NCBI GenBank assembly: GCA_029204225.1
Contig: CM055100.1
Span: 54,555,597 to 54,619,596 of the forward strand
DNA: 64,000 bases
Reading direction: 5' to 3'
DNA from: Diphasiastrum complanatum
Taxonomy: Eukaryota > Streptophyta > Lycopodiopsida > Lycopodiales > Lycopodiaceae
Of the stretch, positions 57,214 through 64,000 are shown one piece after another. The position numbers and the translations under genes are program-made. How positions within the stretch are numbered: position 1 is the first letter of the stretch; each line of letters opens with the position of its first letter. Below the pieces are notes generated by a model. That model did no database searches. It was not told the origin of the DNA and was given only the letters and a program-made list of their open reading frames with translations.

Positions 57214-57888
57214 TTAGTTGCTTTATTTCCTAGTTTTTCTTCTTTAATCTGTTTACTACCTGCTTGTCATTTCAACAATTTTCTGTTGTGTTTTCTTGTT
57301 TCAGACCATCAAGATATCATCAGATTAGACATACAATCAATCTTTGAAAACAAAAGAAAAATCATTCTTTTTAGAAAATTTGTCTCACAACCACATCCAA
57401 TAGAATTGGCCCACTCCTTTTTTTTAGTATGCACGATTCATTTTTTACCTCCACAAAATCTATCTCAGAGACAAATTTTTCAGAAATAAAACAAAAATAG
57501 TTTTTTGCATCAGATCCTCACTGACAGAATTCGTAAATAATTCGATGAGCTTCAAAAACATCTCCACCATTTCTCTATTATCTCCGCGAATTTTGATTAG
57601 ACCAATTTTTTACTGTTAGCCATTTTTACTCATTTTTGTACAAAAAGTTCACTTACAAGAACTCGTCGGCCCTCATAATAGTGCCTCGGGATTTGCAAAC
57701 CTCACTAGAAAATCACGAGCACTGAGGGTGAATTTTTGGGAGAAATTACGAGTTCTTGACCAAAACAGTCTATATATAGGCCTCAACCATCATCTCCATG
57801 AGTTCATTCTAGATTTTTGCTCTCGAGTTCATGCTAAAAGTTTTTAGAATTTTTAAAACTTCCAGAACGATCTAGAATCACTGCTACC
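57214..57888 (+). promoter_or_regulatory. Upstream region with a TATA box for the following ORF
   Basis: There is no coding sequence. CTATATATAGG at 57,770-57,780 lies ~110 bp before an ATG in the favourable context ACCATGGCC. This could be a gypsy 3' LTR carrying a promoter, or a host promoter. No LTR pair was found. Confidence 0.5.
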
Positions 57889-58300
57889 ATGGCCTCTCGC
57901 AACTCCTCTCTATCACTTCATCGTCACAAGGCCCCTAAGCTTTATTCAAACGACATCTTCATGATTATTATCAATAGTTATGCTGACCAACTCATCCTCG
58001 CCAAGGATATTCTTAGTAACCTTGGCTTTGATCTGACATACTTCACTGATCAGCAAAGCGAGAATTTGATCTGAGCTGCCTACTCAACTTATTCAGACGA
58101 GTTCCATACATTTCGGATCACGTCTAAGGGTGGCAGATCTACCATCATCACTATCTCCCTGGAGCATCTACAAAGCATTGGATTTCCTGAATTGGGTGAG
58201 ATTATCCATGGCAAGGGTACCAGATACGATGCCAAATATTTCACCAAGTTTCTGATAGATGACAGAAAAACAATTGCCCAAATCAATGACAGGATCGTTA
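57889..58300 (+). pseudogene. Unrecognised ORF with one stop, cut by a copia LTR
   Basis: The frame begins MASRNSSLSLHRHKAPKLYS, has a single TGA at 58,072, then stays open (EFHTFRITSKGGRST, LEHLQSIGFPELGE) to the copia LTR at 58,301. The TATA box and a good start context suggest an expressed ORF at one time. I do not recognise the family. It may be a gag-like or accessory retroelement protein, or a host gene remnant. Confidence 0.5.
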
Positions 58301-58576
58301 AGTTAGAATTAAAGTTAGGATCACTGTGTTACTGTACTGTGGGTCCTATCAGTGGATAAGGATCAGTTGGCCTCGCCACGAGGCAAGTCGACGGGACACG
58401 GGTCCCGCCAACGGCAACCTGGGTCATGCATGGGTTGCCTGAGTGAACAACTATATGTACAGTGTAATTTCATTTTGAGAAATATAGTTGCTATGTGAGC
58501 TTGCTGAGGAGAGTGATTTTCTGTCTGTGTTACTGTATAGCATGATCTGTGTTCCTGTGCAAAGCAAATTCTAAGT
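58301..58576 (+). repeat. Short LTR (about 276 bp) of a copia element
   Basis: The ends TTAGAATT (58,303) and AATTCTAA (58,567-58,574) are inverted repeats, and the primer site follows at once. The outermost TG/CA bases appear mutated (AG and GT). Confidence 0.75.
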
Positions 58577-58588
58577 TGGTATCAGAGC
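58577..58588 (+). other. Primer binding site
   Basis: Exact TGGTATCAGAGC adjoining the short LTR. Confidence 0.94.
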
Positions 58589-59885
58589 CGTACAGGGAGT
58601 GTACACAGTACAGTGTCGCCGTTGAAGAGAGCTTCGGGAGAACTGTCTTCTGAGAGTTCGGGGTTTTACGGCGGGTTGAAGACGGAAAGAGAAGCACTGG
58701 TGCATGGTTTCTAATTTAGAGAGGCTTGCTAAGCTCAGCAGAGGGATTATTAGCCTGTGCATAGCATCAGACAGGAAAAAATTTGGTGAAAAATTGACAA
58801 TTTCGAAGCTTGCTGAAAATTGAAACCGGACTTGGGGTTACGGTTTTTATACATAACTGGTGATTTCTTCACTATTGTGCACCGTTTTGGATGCCGTAAG
58901 GACAGGAAGGAAGCTAATCACATTGTCAATGAGTCATGGAGAGATTCTGAGGTTTGTGTCAGAGATTTGTCTCCAGACAGTTAACCTAGCAGATTTGCGG
59001 TAAAAACGTGAAAAAGCCACTTTGTCAAGTTGAGCTAAAATCATCGTTTCTCCACGGAATTTCCTAACTGAACACTCTACAGTCATGGATTCAGTAGGGC
59101 GACCCTGCTCCAGGCCTCAAATTGTGTTCAAAACGATCTACAGGAGAGCTTGATCCAACATTTTTCAAGGAAGAAGACGCGGCCGCAGGCAGGGAAGTCG
59201 CGGGCTGTTCGCGCGCCCAACGCAACACTCAGCTTAGTGTATCGAAGACCATAGCGTCTGCAAGAGTTTAGTTCAATGCCCAGATGTACTTTGAACCTGT
59301 GGATGAGGTGTCAAATGAATCAATAGTCCAGCATCTGTGATGGGAGAGAAATGTGAACCACAAGATTTGGTTCAGCCATTGGATGAGCTTTAAACAGGGT
59401 CCTGAAGAATTGAAGTGCATTTTGGCCTTCAACTTCATTAAAAATTTTCATACTGAAAGTTGAGTTGGGTCCCTTCACAAGTGAAGAGTGAAGTTTCTTC
59501 AAAGTGAAGAAACAGTTCAAAAGCTAGAAAAGTCCCTATTTTTGGGTCCTTTGCCCGTTTTGACCCAAACGAAAGGCTATAACCTCCAAACGAAGGGCAC
59601 CCGGACTGTACCTGCAAGTACGATACATAAAAAAGAGCGGTTGCAGCAGAGAAAGTGTTCGGAGTACGCCAGAAGTAGTTTCACCATTTCACTGGGCACG
59701 TTGTTGGGAATTGACGACTGAGTGCATTTCGGAAGGCGACGCCGATTTGGCTTTCAAATTGGTGGAAAAGCGGCGAGTGGCCTGGTAAGAAAAAAAGTGC
59801 AGGTCATTATTTTCAGCTTCTGACATCACTGTTGGCCTCGACATACTGTTCTTAGCCTAAGGCAGAAGTTTTAAGCAGTTTTGCG
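58589..59885 (+). other. Long leader of the short-LTR copia
   Basis: About 1.3 kb lie between the primer site and gag without a supported ORF. Long leaders are common in plant copia elements. Confidence 0.6.
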
Positions 59886-60055
59886 ATGGCAAACATGGGA
59901 GAGTCCATTTTGAGTGAAAGTAGCAAATTGGACGGGATTTTCAACTATGCAGTGTGGAAATTCAAAATGAAAAACGTACTGATGGAGAATGTTGTGTGGG
60001 AAGTCGTCACAGGTGATGAGAGAAGACCGCCAAATGAAGCAGACATCAGTACGTT
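59886..60055 (+). pseudogene. Copia gag N-terminal fragment
   Basis: ATG at 59,886, then SSKLDGIFNYAVWKFKMKNV and VVWEVVTGDE, a typical copia gag start. Homology ends near PPNEADIS and the element is truncated there. Confidence 0.82.
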
Positions 60056-60090
60056 ATGCATAAAATTTCCTGTGTTCTAAACCTAGTTGC

Positions 60091-60305
60091 CTGTGCGTTC
60101 TGGAACGCGTTCCGTTCCAGAACGATGCCCTCAAAAAAGAAAATACGTTTTTTTAACAAAGGATTTAATTCATATAAATAATTAAAATAATAAAATTTAT
60201 GTGACTATCGTTCCGACCAGGAACGTTATGGAACGTACGGAACGTACGGAACGTTCGGAACGAAACGTTCCGACCCATTTTGGTCGGAACGGGCTTCTAA
60301 GGTTC
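60091..60305. repeat. GGAACG-rich palindromic element
   Basis: Contains the perfect stem GTTCTGGAAC/GTTCCAGAAC (60,097-60,106 and 60,114-60,123), a 9-bp array of GGAACGTAC-like units at about 60,219-60,266, and the stem GTTCCGACC/GGTCGGAAC (60,267-60,275 and 60,282-60,290). An AT-rich core separates the two ends. It may be a small non-autonomous DNA transposon. Confidence 0.6.
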
Positions 60306-60808
60306 TAAATAAAAAAACATCTTGCAAGCTCATTCGTTCATGACTCTGCCAATAGCCAATGCCACATTCTTATTTACTTGAAAAAGTAACTACATTTCAA
60401 AAAGTTATAAATCAAAAGTCATGTCTTTTACTAATCAATTATCAGGACTATCACTTCAAAAAAATGCTCTCACCAACCACATGAAATACAAGCTAATGCA
60501 TTATCTGCATATGCAGAAGTCAAATATTCCTATAAATCGTCACATTCTTGTATCATTTCCCAAAAGTCGAGCAGAATAATTCCAGCAATGACTCACAACA
60601 AAATGCTCTCAAATAAGTTGTTCACAATGTGAGCAAGCACACCATATGGATACAGATAGCAAAATGCTCTTGAGTAAGTTGTTCACAATGTACACAAAGA
60701 GATTAAGAGAGCAGCAGTTGCATTTCAAAAGCAAATCTTCATGCAGTGAAATTTACTACCAACTGGGCATCTTAGGTCACAGAAGATCTGAAGTTACACT
60801 TTCACACT
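60306..60808. other. 3' flank of the coiled-coil gene
   Basis: There is no ORF of interest. AAATGCTCT recurs (about 60,464, 60,602 and 60,661), a weak internal repeat. It probably includes the 3' UTR of the minus-strand gene. Confidence 0.4.
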
Positions 60809-61657
60809 TTATTCAATATCAGCTCTTTCTTCATCATGATCATTCTCATCTCCATCATCTACACTTTGCTTGAGCGTTTCAGCACCATTCTCTTGCCGGT
60901 CTGTAAGTTCCTCATCCTCATCGCTTTTGGCACCGTCTTGTTCTTTCTCCTCATTCTCATCTTCCTTTTCATCGTCCTCTTTGCTGCCTACCTGCTCTTC
61001 ATCATTGTCATCAGCATCTTGATCCAATCTTTCTTGATCGACATGACCAAGCAGATCATCCCCTTTTTCCTGACCTTCCCCTTCAGCTTCTTCATCGTTT
61101 ACTTTCTTTTCATCCACTGACTTCTTTTCACTACTGGAATCCTTGGCTTGTCCAACTTTCTGGGCCTCAGCTGAATTTTCTACATCCAGTTTCTTGCTCT
61201 CTTTTTCAGATAATATTTTTGCTTCGGTTGTTGCCTCGATACTCGAGGTTTTCATATTCACCCTCTGAATATTTTCTGCCCCCTGTCCCTGCTTATCATT
61301 GTCAGGATCCAAGTGAGATGCCACTTTCTTATAATCAGAACTTTTGAGTTCCCCCTCATGATTCATCTCCAGGACTTTTATCTTCTCCTGTAAATTCTTC
61401 ACTTTCTCTTTCAATAACTTCACTTCAGCTTCCTTTTGCTGCAGCTCATTGACTTTCAGTTTCAAGTCATCCATTTCATCAGTTTTGCCTCTCAGAGAAA
61501 GGTTGAGCTTTCGTTTCTCATTCTCAGTAGAGCTCTTTTCATGTTCCAGATCAATAAGCTGTTTCCTAAGACTGTTCCTCTCCCTGGTTAGTTTGTCTTT
61601 TTCCATGCTAAGCTTGGAAATAGTCTGGCGCATTTCATCTGAAGTCTCACTCAAATC
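60809..61657 (-). CDS. Coiled-coil protein with acidic C-terminal tail, last exon
   Basis: The minus-strand exon starts after a TTTCCCAG splice acceptor and ends at a TAA (60,809-60,811), about 282 residues. The first ~100 residues form a heptad-type coiled coil (MRQTISKLSMEKDKLTRERN, LIDLEHEKSS, LKEKVKNLQEKIKVLE). The rest is disordered and very rich in Glu, Asp and Lys (VDEKKVNDEEAEGEGQEKGD), ending DEERADIE. There are no catalytic motifs. The frame is clean and is probably part of a host gene whose upstream exons lie to the right or beyond the window. The function is unknown. A cytoskeletal, nuclear or scaffold role would be a guess. Confidence 0.65.
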   Translation of the reverse strand, partial: DLSETSDEMRQTISKLSMEKDKLTRERNSLRKQLIDLEHEKSSTENEKRKLNLSLRGKTDEMDDLKLKVNELQQKEAEVKLLKEKVKNLQEKIKVLEMNHEGELKSSDYKKVASHLDPDNDKQGQGAENIQRVNMKTSSIEATTEAKILSEKESKKLDVENSAEAQKVGQAKDSSSEKKSVDEKKVNDEEAEGEGQEKGDDLLGHVDQERLDQDADDNDEEQVGSKEDDEKEDENEEKEQDGAKSDEDEELTDRQENGAETLKQSVDDGDENDHDEERADIE

Positions 61658-62339
61658 CTGGGAAACAAAAAAGCACAACCTTAGATCAGTTGGAAGATCT
61701 GCTTCTTAATTTAAGGCTTTAATCAAAGAATTCAAGAAAAAACATATTCCTAAGGCATTAAATTGCGCCCCATTGAGGTGTTAGAAAAACTACTGGATCC
61801 TAAACTAGGTATGTACAGTATTTGGTTAGTTCCTTCGACCTTGGCATTGCCTAACACTAAAATTTAGATTTGCCTTGTGCTGCATGAGGCACTTGACTAT
61901 CTTTTTTAAGGGTTGACAGCTTTAAATAGTACCTCACTTCAGAAAATCTCAGAAAGAGGTACATTTTGTTCAAACTATCTTAAGTCATAAACAGCAGGTC
62001 AACACCTTCACCAGACAAAGACAGCACCAGAAAGTACCATTAACAAATCATAGATGTGCAGCATTTTGTAATGCTTTAAAGTTTTGCTCTTGAAATTATC
62101 TTAAGTCATAAACAGGAGATCAACAGTTTTTTTTTGGTAAACAGTGTTCCGAAACGCTGCATTCCAATCACGAGCATTCTGGAAGAGTTCCGGAAATCTA
62201 CCAGTGTCATTTCACATGTGTGGACAGGTCTTCAAATGTGTGGATCCACATAGATGTCCAGATCAGAACACCGTGCTTGCTTTTTTTGGTCTTTTTTTTC
62301 ACGGAATCATCCTCAAGGATGCATTGTTGTGTCCCTAAA
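61658..62339 (-). other. Probable intron of the coiled-coil gene, with a duplicated short segment
   Basis: It lies upstream of the exon on the minus strand. CTTAAGTCATAAACAG occurs at about 61,979 and 62,099 with similar flanks. No further exon was identified. Confidence 0.4.
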
Positions 62340-63960
62340 CCTGTGCCTGTACCTCTGTCTCTGCCTCTGCCTCTGTTGCTGCCTCTAGGTCTACTAGGGC
62401 CTTGTCGGGCCGCTGCCCCCTCTGCCTATGATACTGCTGTCTCTGGCTCAACATGCAAATCCATCGGGCTTAACCTGCACCTATTACCCCCTCTGCATCT
62501 CCATCTCATCATCCAAGGCCTCATCATCATCATGATCATCATCAAATTCCTCCTCATCTCCCTCCTTAGCCTCATCCCCATGCTCCTCTCCTACACGCTC
62601 TGCATCCCACTCTAGCCATGGACCTAGCGATCCTGCGCTGCCTCCTATCATGTGTTGCCAACTCCCGATGATACTCTGAAAATATCTCATCATCAACTAA
62701 AGGCTCCATCTGTGCATGTGCTTCTGTCTGTGCATGGCCTACTGCAATGTCTATGGATCTAAGGCACTTCTGAGGGTTCATCTGCCTAGGCGTGTACCAT
62801 CTCTCTACATGTGCCTAACTAGATTCAGGTTAGTAATGCAATAAACAAACTTGTTCAACTGCGGAATGTTAAGCCTATTGTGTCTCTTTGTGTGCATAAA
62901 AGACCAAGTGCTCCACTTCAACTCATAAGCCGAAGCAAAAAAATCTTGAGCAAGGAAGCAAGTGGCAAGAGCAATCATGTCTGGGCAAGTTTGCCGACCA
63001 CATCCACCATGTGGGTGGCTCTGGAAAAACTTGTCATACTCCCTATGAGATCCAATGAAATATCCATGTCTGTGCTCGAAATCCAACATCTATCTCTCGA
63101 TCCTGCACACCAAGGGGCCATGACTTACACAAAGACAATGAACATTGTCAGATTCTAGAAAGCAGTGAGGAGTCAAAAGCACACCAAAAATGTTGATGAT
63201 TACACAAGTGCTAAAACAAGATTGGTTACCTAGCTCTATTGGGGGACAACCCTAACCTAGATATCTTCCAATCAATGTCAATGTGTATGGCTCCAGTAGC
63301 CCACATAGGGTGAAGCAAAAAAGCAACTATGCGTATGGGCTTGTGGAAGAAATTCCACCTGGCAAGCCACTTTTCTCAAATAGCTGAGAACCTACAAAAA
63401 CCAAAAAAATAATCATTTCAATGCAAATAGAAACAACTCGATACTATGATGTCACTGCGTCACTTCAGGACTGGCTATCATCTGGCACAGGGTTGAACCT
63501 GAAGTAACCGCTCGAACATGACAAAGTGGTAGGCAAAGAGTGGTCTTTGATTCTTTAGATCCAATGGGTTGTATCTCTTGAACATTGCAAGGGCCCTCTT
63601 CTTCCTAGTCAGAAATGCAACCAAGAAGATGGCACTAGATGTGATGCAGAAAACCTAGGCGAGGCCTCCTATTTCATGCATCAAATAATCGATGCAGTAT
63701 GCTGCACACGAGGTCCACACAATAGCAAGATAGTCTCTCTAAAAGCTCACCCATGGCCACACAATTGTCGGCATAGGACATGAAACCAACATGTTTATAA
63801 TAGGCCTATGCCTACTATCAATCCACCCATCAGAGAGAACAAAGCACCCTTATGTGGCCCAAGCATGCTCCTCTCAAATGGTGAGTATGCAGAGCCTCAC
63901 ATGTAGGGGGTGCCATGCCCACAAAGCTCTAACCTTGGACTGTAAGGGGGTCAAAGGGCT
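62340..63960 (-). pseudogene. hAT-family transposase, decayed and partly deleted
   Basis: On the minus strand, CFVLSDGWIDSRHRPIINML (about 63,775-63,840) matches the conserved hAT/DUF659 box. It is followed by WTSCAAYCIDYLMHEIGGLA (about 63,655-63,715) and a TRKKRALAMFKRYN region. The C-terminal dimerisation-type block KWSTWSFMHTKRHNRL is at about 62,870-62,920, and an acidic tail follows (62,480-62,620). The stretch between the first two blocks, which in intact proteins holds the TDNAANY-type catalytic segment, is shortened. Several stops and frame changes are present. The sequence may continue beyond the window. Confidence 0.82.
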
Positions 63961-64000
63961 TATCTGGACCCTAGAATTAATAGGCGGGTTTGGAGCCCTC

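Noticed and set aside
60836-61120. Hydrophobic plus-strand ORF that looks like a membrane protein
   Set aside because: It is the antisense shadow of the Glu/Asp-rich minus-strand exon. Complementing acidic codons gives Phe, Leu and Ile.

Overview
The window comes from a large, repeat-dominated land-plant nuclear genome. The evidence is spliced plant-type genes (glutathione peroxidase, Core-2/I-branching glycosyltransferase, bulb-lectin receptor-kinase fragment), plant-style Ty1/copia elements primed by initiator-Met tRNA, a tRNA-derived SINE, CACTA and hAT transposase relics, and long (CT)n, (AT)n and (GT)n tracts. The sequence alone does not fix the species. The mix would suit a gymnosperm, a fern or another large plant genome.

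Layout. 1-5.2 kb: a 5'-cut copia pol with its 3' LTR, then a badly decayed second copia. 5.3-9.7 kb: host-like remnants, namely a minus-strand bulb-lectin fragment, a decayed tyrosine-recombinase gene resembling Crypton/DUF3504 proteins (6.5-8.1 kb), and a glutathione peroxidase gene lacking its first exon and with Trp at the catalytic Cys position. 9.5-24.7 kb: the 3' end of that peroxidase with its flank (9.5-10.7 kb) recurs at 22.0-23.3 kb, where the second copy carries a SINE. Between the copies lie an old copia (10.8-17.7 kb) with a young non-autonomous LTR element inserted in its LTR (11,925-16,478; target duplication GAAAC), and another broken copia (18.2-20.0 kb). 24.7-29.1 kb: minisatellites, microsatellites and two fold-back elements. 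30.0-31.0 kb: the best-preserved host gene exon, a GT14-like glycosyltransferase.

33.0-45.7 kb is a nest of minus-strand copia elements. A 4.7-kb element (37,828-42,499) with a compacted gag-protease-pol reading frame sits inside the integrase of another copia, whose 1.16-kb LTR ends at 45,741. 46-47 kb holds a CACTA transposase relic. 47.6-55.7 kb holds further copia pieces, including a second copy of the 1.16-kb-LTR family in the opposite orientation. 55.8-57.2 kb is a Ty3/gypsy integrase relic. It is followed by an unrecognised ORF with its own TATA box, cut by a short-LTR copia at 58,301. 60.8-61.7 kb is the last exon of a coiled-coil acidic protein. 62.3-64 kb is a decayed hAT transposase running off the window.

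Almost nothing here forms a functional gene set. The window records repeated nested retrotransposon insertion. Its most distinctive items are the Crypton-like recombinase relic in a plant context, two copia-derived elements that keep gag and protease but have lost or eroded pol, the peroxidase with a substituted catalytic residue, and the fold-back cluster.
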